DNA from: Porcincola sp945869225
GTDB taxonomy: Bacteria; Bacillota; Clostridia; Lachnospirales; Lachnospiraceae
Direction: 5' to 3'
DNA: 64,000 nt
Assembly (NCBI RefSeq): GCF_052118625.1
Contig: NZ_JBQKGW010000017.1
Coordinates: 1 to 64,000, forward strand
Part shown: in pieces, positions 50,666 through 59,254 of the stretch
Numbering within the stretch: the first letter of the stretch is position 1
Layout of the letters: the number at the start of each line of letters is the position of its first letter
Notes under the pieces: generated by a model
What the model saw: the letters and a program-made list of their open reading frames with translations, nothing else
Database searches by the model: none
Told to the model about the DNA's origin: nothing
Position numbers and translations under genes: made by a program

Positions 50666-53173
50666 ATGGATATACGTAGAACGATGAAGGAAAGAATCAT
50701 CCTGTTTGATGGGGCGATGGGCACGATGCTCCAGAAGGCAGGAATCGGGCTGGGAGAACTTCCGGAGTCGTGGAACCTGCTGCATCCGGATACAGTCATC
50801 CAGATTCATAAGGATTATCTGGATGCCGGAGCGGACATGATCAGTACCAACACATTTGGAGCGAACCGGCTGAAGATCCGGGGAGATGAATTTACGCTCA
50901 GTCAGGTTGTCAAGGGTGCCTTCGACTGCGCACACAAGGCAGTGCGGCAGGCTGGACACGGACTGGTTGCACTCGATCTGGGACCGACCGGAAGACTTCT
51001 GAAACCGATGGGAGATCTCGACTTCGAGGAAGCTGTCTCAGTTTATGCAGAGGTGGTAGAGCTTGGTGTCCAATATGGCGCGGATGCAATCCTGATTGAG
51101 ACAATGAGCGATATGCATGAGCTCAAGGCAGCTGTTCTGGCTGCCAAGGAACACTCATCCCTGCCTGTGTTTGCAACCTGTGTTTTTGATGAATCCGGGA
51201 AGATGCTGACAGGCGGAACTCCGAAAGCGGTTGTTGCAATGCTGGAAGGGCTGCATGTAGATGCACTTGGAACGAACTGTTCGCTTGGCCCGAGACAGAT
51301 GTTGAAGACTGCCAGGGAACTGCTTCGATATGCATCTGTTCCTGTTATCTGTACACCGAATGCCGGACTGCCGAGATCAGAGAACGGGGAAACGGTCTAT
51401 GACGTCGGGCCAGAGGAATTTGCGGAGGATATCTCTGACCTTCTTGATGCAGGGGTATCTGCGGTCGGAGGATGCTGCGGTACGACACCGGGTCATATAC
51501 GGGCCGTGAAAAAAGTGACTGAGGGACGAAAAGCTCCGGTCATCGTTCAGAAACAGGAGACAATCGTTACCTCGTACGCAGTTGCACAGACAATCGGGAA
51601 AAGGCCGGTCATCGTCGGAGAAAGGATCAATCCGACCGGTAAAAAGAAGATGGCACAGGCTCTCCGGGATCAGAACTATAGTTATATCCTTGACATGGCA
51701 CTTGAACAGCAGGGGAAGGGTGCCCATATTCTGGATGTCAATGTCGGGGTACCGGGAACAGATGAGACAAGCGCACTCTGTGAAACAATCCGGCAGATTC
51801 AGAGCATTTCGGAGCTGCCGCTTCAGATCGACACATCCAGCATCCAGGCAATGGAAGCGGCGATGCGGGTCTACAACGGAAAGCCGATGGTGAATTCTGT
51901 TTCCGGGAAAAAGGAGAGTATGGATGCAGTCTTTCCGCTGGTTAAAAAATACGGAGGTGTTATTGTAGCCCTGGCACTTGATGAGAACGGTATTCCAGAC
52001 ACTTCAGAAGGACGTGTCAGAGTAGCAGGTAAAATTCTCGAGGAAGCGAAGAAATACGGAATTCCGGAAAAGGATATTATCATTGACTGCCTCTGCATGA
52101 CGGTCAGTGCGGATCCCAGCGGCGCACTGGTGACGCTTGACACCTTGAAGAGGGTTCATGAGGAGCTGAAAGCGAAGACAATTCTTGGCGTTTCCAACAT
52201 TTCATTCGGACTTCCGCAGCGGGCGTTCATTAACCAGACCTTCTTTACAATGGCGCTTCAGAATGGACTGAATGCTGCGATTATCAATCCGTGCTCAGAG
52301 GGAATGAAGGCAGCCTTTGATGCATATATGGTGCTGACTGCAGAGGATGAGAACTGCGGTGCATATATCAGCTCCTATGCTGATTTCAAGCCAGCGCTTC
52401 CGAAGGGAGCTGTGTGGGAGGAAGACCTCAGAAAAATCCTGAAAGAAGGGAGCACTTCTGATTTTGACTTTGACACCGCAAAGGCTGGGAAAAAGATAGA
52501 GAAGAATCAGAGATCTTTAAGCGGCAATGCAGAGTTGACAGAGAATCCGGATGCAGCCCGGCTGATTCAGTGCATCAGGAAGGGACTTCGGGAGGAAGCT
52601 CAGAAGTCTGCGGAAGCTCTGCTGCAATCCCGGGAGGCTCTGGAGATCATCAATCAGTGCATGATTCCGGCATTGAATGAGGTCGGAAAGGATTTTGAGC
52701 AGGGAAAAGTCTTTCTTCCGCAGCTTTTGATGAGCGCTGAGGCCGCAAGAGGAGTATTTGCGGTATTGAAAGAGAGGATGGAGGCCTCCGGGCAGGGAGG
52801 AAACAGGCGTGGGAGCGTGATCCTTGCGACTGTGAAGGGAGATATCCATGATATCGGAAAAAACATCGTAAAAGTGCTCCTGGAGAGCTACCGGTTTGAT
52901 GTGATCGATCTGGGCAGGGATGTTCCGCCGGAGACGGTTGTGGAGACTGCAGTCAGGCGGAAGGTCAGACTTGTCGGCCTTTCTGCTCTGATGACGACAA
53001 CCGTCGCGAACATGGAGGAGACCATCCGTCAGCTTCATGAGAAAGCGCCGGATGTGAAGATCATGGTCGGAGGTGCCGTGATGACAGAGCGCTATGCAGC
53101 TTCTATTCATGCGGATCGGTATTGCAAAGATGCGATGGCCTCCGTTCAATATGCGGAAGAAGTTCTGGGATAA
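50666..53173 (+). CDS. metH: Cobalamin-dependent methionine synthase, core
   Basis: It transfers a methyl group from methyl-tetrahydrofolate through cobalamin to homocysteine. The 835-residue protein has the homocysteine domain with zinc cysteines (GTNC near 203 and GGCCG near 268-272), a pterin-binding domain (VGERINPTGKKK near 315), and a cobalamin region with cap helices and DIHDIGKN (about 726-733), in which His is the lower axial ligand. The C-terminal activation domain is absent and encoded just upstream. ATG 50666 follows CAGGAGAACAC; an earlier ATG at 50612 lacks a site. B12 is thus needed for this methionine route. Confidence 0.96.
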   Translation: MDIRRTMKERIILFDGAMGTMLQKAGIGLGELPESWNLLHPDTVIQIHKDYLDAGADMISTNTFGANRLKIRGDEFTLSQVVKGAFDCAHKAVRQAGHGLVALDLGPTGRLLKPMGDLDFEEAVSVYAEVVELGVQYGADAILIETMSDMHELKAAVLAAKEHSSLPVFATCVFDESGKMLTGGTPKAVVAMLEGLHVDALGTNCSLGPRQMLKTARELLRYASVPVICTPNAGLPRSENGETVYDVGPEEFAEDISDLLDAGVSAVGGCCGTTPGHIRAVKKVTEGRKAPVIVQKQETIVTSYAVAQTIGKRPVIVGERINPTGKKKMAQALRDQNYSYILDMALEQQGKGAHILDVNVGVPGTDETSALCETIRQIQSISELPLQIDTSSIQAMEAAMRVYNGKPMVNSVSGKKESMDAVFPLVKKYGGVIVALALDENGIPDTSEGRVRVAGKILEEAKKYGIPEKDIIIDCLCMTVSADPSGALVTLDTLKRVHEELKAKTILGVSNISFGLPQRAFINQTFFTMALQNGLNAAIINPCSEGMKAAFDAYMVLTAEDENCGAYISSYADFKPALPKGAVWEEDLRKILKEGSTSDFDFDTAKAGKKIEKNQRSLSGNAELTENPDAARLIQCIRKGLREEAQKSAEALLQSREALEIINQCMIPALNEVGKDFEQGKVFLPQLLMSAEAARGVFAVLKERMEASGQGGNRRGSVILATVKGDIHDIGKNIVKVLLESYRFDVIDLGRDVPPETVVETAVRRKVRLVGLSALMTTTVANMEETIRQLHEKAPDVKIMVGGAVMTERYAASIHADRYCKDAMASVQYAEEVLG

Positions 53174-53206
53174 CGGGAATTGTGAAATATGCCAATCTTC
53201 AAATGG

Positions 53207-53225
53207 ACGTGTTGTTCATACACGT
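53207..53225 (+). promoter_or_regulatory. Perfect inverted repeat over the hpf -35 box
   Basis: ACGTGT (53207-53212), seven bases, then ACACGT (53220-53225). It overlaps the TTGTTC -35 at 53212-53217, the position of a repressor site. The regulator is not identified. Confidence 0.4.
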
Positions 53226-53240
53226 TTGCTGTAGTATAAT
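53212..53240 (+). promoter_or_regulatory. Promoter of hpf
   Basis: TTGTTC (53212-53217) and a perfect TATAAT (53235-53240) are 17 bases apart, about 35 bases before the start codon. The weak -35 suggests an activator or sigma factor other than vegetative could contribute. Confidence 0.6.
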
Positions 53241-53275
53241 AATTGTAAGAAAATTCCCCAAAGGAGGCTGTGCTT

Positions 53276-53800
53276 ATGAGATTTACAATCAGCGGAAAAA
53301 ACATTGATGTGACAGAATCCATGAGAAGGTCGGTCACGGAAAAACTTGGGAAGCTGGAGCGCTACTTTACAGAGGACACGCAGGTAATCGTCACGATGAG
53401 TGTCGAGAAAGATCGCCAGAAGATTGAGGTGACCATCCCGATGCGGGGAACCGTCATCAGATCTGAACAAGTCTCGAATGATATGTATGTTTCGATTGAC
53501 CTGGTTGAGGAAGTAATTGAACGGCAGCTTCGAAGATATAAGCAGAAGCTGATCGAGGGACACAGGGATGGAAGCTTCAGAAGAGAGTTTATTGAAAAGG
53601 AAACGGAACCGGTCGAGGAGATCCGGATTGCCCGTACAAAGAAGTTTGACATTAAACCGATGTATCCGGAGGATGCCTGTGTTCAGATGGAGCTGCTCGG
53701 GCACAGCTTCTACGTTTTCCGCAATGCGGAGACAGATGAGACCAATGTTGTCTACAAACGCAAGGGCGGGACATATGGTCTGATTGAACCGGAGGATTAA
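53276..53800 (+). CDS. hpf: Long-form ribosome hibernation promoting factor
   Basis: HPF dimerises 70S ribosomes to 100S and silences them in stationary phase. The 174-residue product has the N-terminal RaiA-type domain (residues about 1-100) that sits in the mRNA channel and the C-terminal dimerisation domain ending in VYKRKGGTYGLIEP. That marks the long HPF of Gram-positives. ATG 53276 has AAAGGAGG eight bases upstream; the GTG at 53270 would be too close. Neighbour secA follows, a common order in Firmicutes. Confidence 0.95.
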   Translation: MRFTISGKNIDVTESMRRSVTEKLGKLERYFTEDTQVIVTMSVEKDRQKIEVTIPMRGTVIRSEQVSNDMYVSIDLVEEVIERQLRRYKQKLIEGHRDGSFRREFIEKETEPVEEIRIARTKKFDIKPMYPEDACVQMELLGHSFYVFRNAETDETNVVYKRKGGTYGLIEPED

Positions 53801-53811
53801 CAGATCGCTGA

Positions 53812-53882
53812 GTGACAGATGAGATGACTGCCGACTCTGTTTCCCTTTTGACAGAAGGAACAGAGCCGGCAGTTTCTGTCAC
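53812..53882 (+). other. Long stem-loop between hpf and secA
   Basis: An outer stem GTGACAGA (53812-53819) with TCTGTCAC (53875-53882) encloses an inner stem ACTGCCG..CTCTGTTTCC / GGAACAGAG..CGGCAGT (53827-53873). The 3' side has only short T runs, so it is a weak terminator at best. It could be a terminator of hpf or a regulatory leader for secA. Confidence 0.6.
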
Positions 53883-53918
53883 ACTCTGTTCACATGTCAT
53901 ATCATTTTCTGTCAAATA

Positions 53919-53948
53919 TTGTCACTTCTGCCTCCCATATGTTAGAAT
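53919..53948 (+). promoter_or_regulatory. Promoter of secA
   Basis: TTGTCA (53919-53924) and TAGAAT (53943-53948) have an 18-base spacer. The 233-base gap between hpf and secA (53801-54033) otherwise holds only the stem-loop. Confidence 0.5.
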
Positions 53949-54033
53949 AAAACAGATTAGGTTCATTGAATATGTAAACGAAAGCAGCCGGGGAGCAATT
54001 GCGGGGCCGGCGGTCAAAGGAGCAGAAAAATAT

Positions 54034-56613
54034 ATGGGATTCGCAGATAAGATTTTCGGTACACATTCTGACCGGGAATTAAAAAGGATCATGCCGCTTG
54101 TAAACAAGGTCGAATCGCTTCGGCCGGCGATGCAGGCTCTGTCAGATGCTGAGTTGAAGGCCAAGACAGATGAGTACAGAAAACGTTATCAGGATGGGGA
54201 AACGCTTGATCAGCTTCTGCCTGAGGCATTTGCAACTGTCAGGGAAGCTGCAAAAAGAGTGATTGGCCTTGAGCCATACCGCGTACAGATCATCGGCGGA
54301 ATCATTCTCCATCAGGGGCGGATAGCGGAGATGAAGACAGGTGAAGGAAAGACCCTCGTCTCCACACTTCCAGCTTATTTGAATTCTCTGACTGGTCAGG
54401 GCGTTCATATCGTGACGGTGAACGATTATCTGGCAAAGCGTGACCATGACTGGATGGCGCCGGTCCATGAGTTCCTTGGGGTGTCCTGTGGCGTCATCCA
54501 GAATTCGATGGAGTCACAGGAGAGACGTGCAGAGTATGCGAAGGACATCACATACGTAACGAACAACGAGGATGGATTTGACTATCTTCGTGACAACATG
54601 GTTATTTATAAGGACAGGCTGGTCCAGAGAGAGCTGAACTATGCCATCATTGACGAGGTTGACTCTGTCCTTATTGATGAAGCCAGGACGCCTTTGATTA
54701 TCTCCGGCCAGAGCGGAAAGTCGACAAAGCTGTACGAGGTCTGTGATGTGCTGGCCGGTCAGCTTCAGAGGGGGGAGGCAAGCGGCGAGGTCACAAAGAT
54801 GACCGCAATTATGGGCGAGGAGATCACTGAAACGGGTGATTTCATCGTGAATGAGAAGGATAAGATCGTCACACTGACGCAGCAGGGAATCGAGAAGTGT
54901 GAGAAGTTCTTCCATATCAACAACCTGTCTGACCCGGAAAATATTGAGATTCAGAACAACATCATTCTTGCGCTGCGTGCGCATAATCTGATGTTCCGTG
55001 ATCGTGATTATATTGTGAAGGATGACGAAGTCCTGATTGTCGATGAGTTCACAGGACGTGTACTTCCGGGAAGACGTTATTCTGACGGCCTTCACCAGGC
55101 AATTGAGGCGAAGGAGCACGTCAAGATCAAGAGAGAGTCGAAAACACTTGCCACCATCACGTTCCAGAACTTCTTCAACAAATACGCGAAGAAAGCCGGT
55201 ATGACCGGTACGGCGCTCACAGAGGAAGAGGAGTTCAGAGACATCTATGGAATGGATGTCATTGTCATTCCGACAAATAAGCCGGTCATTCGAAAAGACC
55301 TGGACGATGCCGTCTATATGACAAAAAAGGAAAAGTACAAGGCGGTGGTTGAGCGGATCAAGACAGCCCATGAGAAGCATCAGCCTGTCCTGGTCGGCAC
55401 GATCACGATTGAGGTTTCCGAGCTTCTCTCTGACATGCTGCGCAGGGAGGGGATCCCGCATAACGTGCTGAATGCGAAGTTCCATGAACAGGAGGCAGCC
55501 ATCATCAAGGATGCCGGTATTCATGATGCGGTCACCATTGCAACCAACATGGCAGGCCGTGGTACCGATATCAAGCTGGATGAGGAGGCAAAGAATGCCG
55601 GCGGTCTGCTTGTAATCGGCACAGAGCGGCATGAGTCCCGACGGATCGATAACCAGCTGCGTGGCCGTTCCGGCCGTCAGGGCGACCCTGGTGAGTCCCA
55701 GTTCTACATTTCACTGGAGGATGACCTGATGCGGCTGTTTGGCTCTGATAAGATGATGAGCACATTCAGGGCACTTGGCGTCCATGAGGGTGAACAGATT
55801 CAGCATAAGATGCTGTCCAATGCCATTGAAAAGGCGCAGAAGAAGATTGAGTCGAATAACTTTGCAATCAGAAAGAACCTGCTGGAGTATGACCAGGTCA
55901 ACAATGAGCAGCGGGAAATTATCTATGCTGAACGCCGCAAGGTTCTGGACGGCGATAACATGAAGGCTTCGATTATGAAAATGATCGAGGATTGTGTCAA
56001 TGAAGGTGTGGATCGTGTTGTCAGCGATGAGAAGAGCTCTGGTGACGACAAGCCGGATCTGGAGGAGCTCAATAACCTGATATGTCCTGTCATTCCGCTT
56101 CCGCCGATTACGGAAGAAACAATAAAGGGGCAGTCCGCACGTGAGATTAAGGAAAAGCTGATCAAGGAAGCGGATGACCTTTATGAGGCGAAGGAGAAAG
56201 AGCTGACAGATGCTGGCGCTGATATTCGTGAAATCGAGCGTGTCGTTCTGCTGAAGTCGGTGGATACGCACTGGATGAATCATATTGATGACATGGATCA
56301 GCTGCGCCAGTCGATCGGACTTGCAGCATACGGGCAGAAGGATCCGCTTGTCCAGTACAAGATGATCGGATACGATATGTTCAATGAGATGACAACCTCC
56401 ATCCAGAATGATACGCTGAAGATGATGTTCCATGTTCAGGTACAGCAGAAGGTGGAACGAGAGGAGGTCGCCAAGGTAACCGGTACGAATCGGGATGATT
56501 CCGCACAGAAGCAGCCGGTGAAACGCAAGGCTAAAAAGATTTATCCGAATGACCCGTGCCCGTGCGGGAGCGGCCTGAAATACAAGCAGTGCCACGGAAG
56601 AAAGCCGGTCTGA
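54034..56613 (+). CDS. secA: Protein translocase ATPase SecA
   Basis: SecA drives preproteins through SecYEG. The 859-residue protein has Walker A MKTGEGKTL (about 100-108), DEVDSVLIDEARTPLIISG (in parts), helicase motif GRGTDIKL, and a C-terminal SEC-C zinc site CPCGSGLKYKQCHG. ATG 54034 starts the family sequence MGFADKIFG; the frame is open for 74 codons further upstream but those residues are not SecA-like, and AAAGGAG stands before 54034. It is followed by prfB, the usual order. Confidence 0.97.
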   Translation: MGFADKIFGTHSDRELKRIMPLVNKVESLRPAMQALSDAELKAKTDEYRKRYQDGETLDQLLPEAFATVREAAKRVIGLEPYRVQIIGGIILHQGRIAEMKTGEGKTLVSTLPAYLNSLTGQGVHIVTVNDYLAKRDHDWMAPVHEFLGVSCGVIQNSMESQERRAEYAKDITYVTNNEDGFDYLRDNMVIYKDRLVQRELNYAIIDEVDSVLIDEARTPLIISGQSGKSTKLYEVCDVLAGQLQRGEASGEVTKMTAIMGEEITETGDFIVNEKDKIVTLTQQGIEKCEKFFHINNLSDPENIEIQNNIILALRAHNLMFRDRDYIVKDDEVLIVDEFTGRVLPGRRYSDGLHQAIEAKEHVKIKRESKTLATITFQNFFNKYAKKAGMTGTALTEEEEFRDIYGMDVIVIPTNKPVIRKDLDDAVYMTKKEKYKAVVERIKTAHEKHQPVLVGTITIEVSELLSDMLRREGIPHNVLNAKFHEQEAAIIKDAGIHDAVTIATNMAGRGTDIKLDEEAKNAGGLLVIGTERHESRRIDNQLRGRSGRQGDPGESQFYISLEDDLMRLFGSDKMMSTFRALGVHEGEQIQHKMLSNAIEKAQKKIESNNFAIRKNLLEYDQVNNEQREIIYAERRKVLDGDNMKASIMKMIEDCVNEGVDRVVSDEKSSGDDKPDLEELNNLICPVIPLPPITEETIKGQSAREIKEKLIKEADDLYEAKEKELTDAGADIREIERVVLLKSVDTHWMNHIDDMDQLRQSIGLAAYGQKDPLVQYKMIGYDMFNEMTTSIQNDTLKMMFHVQVQQKVEREEVAKVTGTNRDDSAQKQPVKRKAKKIYPNDPCPCGSGLKYKQCHGRKPV

Positions 56614-56701
56614 CGCGGAAGGACTGGACCAGTATCTGAAGCCAGAAGGCAGAAACAGCCCTGGCTGGATCGCTATGTGTATAGGAAAGAGAGATTGACA
56701 A

Positions 56702-57838
56702 GTGGTCGAATTAGACGATCTGAAGACGAAACTGAAAACATATGAGCAGCCGCTCGCGGAGATGAAAAGTTCGCTCGATCTTGAAAACAAGGAAAAACGA
56801 ATCGAGGAACTTCACATGACGATGTCTGAACCGGATTTCTGGACGAATACAGAGAAGGCGACCAGAACCCAGAAGGAGCTCGGTGCGCTTCAAAATGACA
56901 TCGCGGATTACAAGAAGCTCAGTGGGCAGTATGAGGAGCTGATGCTGCTGATTGACATGGCCAATGAGGATGAGGATGCATCTGTCATTGATGATGTAAG
57001 AGAAAGCGAGCAGGAATTCGAAGAGAATTTCGATTCTGTCCGAATCCGCACGCTGCTCTCCGGCCAGTATGACAACAGCAACGCGATTGTTACCCTGCAT
57101 TCCGGAGCCGGCGGGACAGAAGCCTGTGATTGGTGCAGTATGCTCTTCAGAATGTACTCACGCTGGATTGAGCGGCATGGGTTTTCGATGGAAGTGCTTG
57201 ATTCGCTGGAAGGTGACGAGGCAGGGCTGAAGTCGGTTACCTTCCAGGTGAATGGTGAGAATGCCTATGGACTTTTGAAGTCGGAGATGGGCATCCACCG
57301 CCTGGTTCGGATCTCACCGTTTAATGCAGCAGGAAAACGCCAGACGTCCTTTGTATCCTGTGATGTCATGCCGGATATCGAGGAAGATGTAGATATTGAG
57401 ATTCGCCCGGAGGATATCAGAATCGATACATACCGTTCAAGCGGAGCCGGAGGACAGCATATCAACAAGACGTCGTCTGCGATTCGAATTACGCATTATC
57501 CGACCGGCATTGTTGTCACCTGCCAGAATGAGCGCTCCCAGTTCCAGAATAAAGCGAAGGCAATGCAGATTCTGAAATCGAGACTTTACATGCTGAAGCT
57601 GGAGGAGAATGAGGAGAAGGCAGCAGATATCCGCGGAGAGGTCAAGGATATTGCATGGGGATCCCAGATTCGCTCTTATGTCTTCCAGCCATACACAATG
57701 GTGAAGGACCTGAGAACAGGCTATGAGACCGGGAATGTGCAGGGTGTAATGGATGGCGATCTGGATCCATTTATCAATGCGTACCTGAAGTGGGACAGCC
57801 TGGGCAGACCGGATCGGAAGGCTCAGGCAGCGGACTGA
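56702..57838 (+). CDS. prfB: Peptide chain release factor 2
   Basis: RF2 ends translation at UAA and UGA. The 378-residue product has SPF (about 205-207; codon-recognition tripeptide) and GAGGQHINKT (GGQ at 249-251; peptidyl-tRNA hydrolysis). The start is GTG 56702 behind AGGAAAGAGAG. The frame is open throughout: where many bacteria have the programmed CTTTGAC +1 frameshift about 25 codons in, the sequence reads S-S-L-D-L with no stop. So this gene is not frameshift-controlled. It is followed by a terminator. Confidence 0.97.
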   Translation: MVELDDLKTKLKTYEQPLAEMKSSLDLENKEKRIEELHMTMSEPDFWTNTEKATRTQKELGALQNDIADYKKLSGQYEELMLLIDMANEDEDASVIDDVRESEQEFEENFDSVRIRTLLSGQYDNSNAIVTLHSGAGGTEACDWCSMLFRMYSRWIERHGFSMEVLDSLEGDEAGLKSVTFQVNGENAYGLLKSEMGIHRLVRISPFNAAGKRQTSFVSCDVMPDIEEDVDIEIRPEDIRIDTYRSSGAGGQHINKTSSAIRITHYPTGIVVTCQNERSQFQNKAKAMQILKSRLYMLKLEENEEKAADIRGEVKDIAWGSQIRSYVFQPYTMVKDLRTGYETGNVQGVMDGDLDPFINAYLKWDSLGRPDRKAQAAD

Positions 57839-57908
57839 GCCTGCAGGCAGGATGACAGAATTTGAAAAGACAGCAGAAATACAGCAGAATCACGATAAAT
57901 AGGAAGTC

Positions 57909-57975
57909 AGACCTTTGGCTTTCGGGGGAGTTCATCTGAAAAGAGAATAGCCGACCGGAGCTGAAGGTCTTTTTT
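57909..57975 (+). terminator. Terminator after prfB
   Basis: AGACCTT (57909-57915) pairs with AAGGTCT (57964-57970), enclosing a branched 48-base loop with further pairing, followed by TTTTT. The long loop is unusual; a small structured RNA or attenuator for the downstream operon cannot be excluded. No riboswitch class is recognised. Confidence 0.6.
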
Positions 57976-58010
57976 ACAGGCGGCAGTCTGCAGCCAGAAA
58001 AGGAGAAACT

Positions 58011-59207
58011 ATGGGAATTATTCGTGCGGCAGTTGGTTCTGTGTCAGGAGCGCTGAGAGACCAGTGGAAGGACGCGGTAGAACCCGTTGATATGGGGGCT
58101 CAGACGCTTTTTACAAGAGGCCAGCAGAAAAAGGGACAATCTTATGCGAAGGGCGGAGAGGTGATCTCCAATGGCTCTGTCATCCATGTCTACGACAACC
58201 AGTTTATGCTTCTGACAGACGGAGGGAAGATCATCGACTATTCTGCAGAGCCTGGGTATTTTGTGGTGGATAATTCCTCACAGCCGTCTCTGTTTCAGGG
58301 AGAGATCAAGAAGAGTCTGAAGGATGTATGGGAACGTTTCAAGTTTGGCGGGACAACACCGCAGAACCAGAGAGTTTATTATATCAACCTGCAGGAGATC
58401 AAGGGGATTCGCTTTGGAACCAGGAATGCGATCAATTATTTCGACAGTTTCTATAATTCAGAATTGTTCCTGAGAGCGTTTGGCAGTTACTCGATCCGGA
58501 TCACCAATCCGCTTCTGTTCTATGCAAACTGTGTGCCGAGGAATGCATCCCACGTTGAAGTGGAGGATATCAACGAGCAGTTCCTGAACGAGTTCCTTGA
58601 AGCACTCCAGACGGCAATCAATAAGATGAGCGCCGATGGAGTCCGGATCTCCTATGTGGCCGGCAAGGGGACGGAGCTTTCCAGGTACATGGCGGATGCT
58701 CTCGACGAGAGTTGGACAAAGATAAGAGGAATTGAGATTGTATCGGTAGGGATTGGAAGTATCTCCTACGATGAACAGTCGCAGAAGCTGATCAATATGC
58801 GCAATCAGGGCGCCATGATGCAGGATCCGACCATCCGGGAAGGCTTTGTGCAGAGTTCGATTGCGCAGGGGCTGCAGTCTGCAGGATCGAACCCGGCAGG
58901 CGCAGGGGCAGCCTATATGGGAATGGGATTTGGCATGCAGTCGGCAGGTGCTTTTTCTCAGTCTGCAAGCCAGATGAATCTGATGCAGATGCAGATGAAC
59001 CAGGCAGGCGGACAGAATCCGTACGGACAGCAGAATCCATATCAGCAGCCGGGGCAGTATGCACAGAACACACAGGGCAGCCAGCAGGCATCGGGAGCTC
59101 CGGCAGGAGCTCGTGCCAAGCAGCCAGGAGAATGGTTCTGCCCAAACTGCGGGCATCTGAATGCCGGAAAGTTCTGCACGGAGTGCGGAACGAGAAAACC
59201 GGAGTAA
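58011..59207 (+). CDS. SPFH-domain protein, YdjI-like
   Basis: The 398-residue protein has an SPFH/virion-core-type domain (about residues 30-270; with KGGEVISNGSVIHVYDNQF near 46), a low-complexity Gln/Gly/Met-rich stretch (about 275-365), and a C-terminal zinc ribbon GEWFCPNCGHLNAGKFCTEC (four cysteines, near 370-390). This is the layout of B. subtilis YdjI, of the pspA-ydjGHI operon. YdjI helps bring PspA to stressed membranes. The next two genes match YdjG and YdjH; no pspA is present here. GGAGAAACT precedes the ATG. Confidence 0.85.
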   Translation: MGIIRAAVGSVSGALRDQWKDAVEPVDMGAQTLFTRGQQKKGQSYAKGGEVISNGSVIHVYDNQFMLLTDGGKIIDYSAEPGYFVVDNSSQPSLFQGEIKKSLKDVWERFKFGGTTPQNQRVYYINLQEIKGIRFGTRNAINYFDSFYNSELFLRAFGSYSIRITNPLLFYANCVPRNASHVEVEDINEQFLNEFLEALQTAINKMSADGVRISYVAGKGTELSRYMADALDESWTKIRGIEIVSVGIGSISYDEQSQKLINMRNQGAMMQDPTIREGFVQSSIAQGLQSAGSNPAGAGAAYMGMGFGMQSAGAFSQSASQMNLMQMQMNQAGGQNPYGQQNPYQQPGQYAQNTQGSQQASGAPAGARAKQPGEWFCPNCGHLNAGKFCTECGTRKPE

Positions 59208-59254
59208 CTGAAAGGATGAGGCGGCCGGGATGAACCGGAAGAAGGAGTGCTTGT

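Noticed and set aside
53812..54033. The 74 extra N-terminal codons of secA
   Set aside because: The upstream in-frame sequence covers a long hairpin and a promoter and is not SecA-like; family start is at 54034.
54514..56790. Two long minus-strand ORFs (372 and 359 codons) opposite secA
   Set aside because: They are antisense shadows of a clearly recognised secA reading frame, begin without ribosome sites, and have no recognisable domain.
56702..56790. RF2 programmed +1 frameshift
   Set aside because: No CTTTGA-type stop in the expected region; the frame is open from GTG 56702.
57839..58010. Riboswitch in front of the YdjI-like gene
   Set aside because: I could fit only a branched terminator for prfB; no known aptamer pattern appears.
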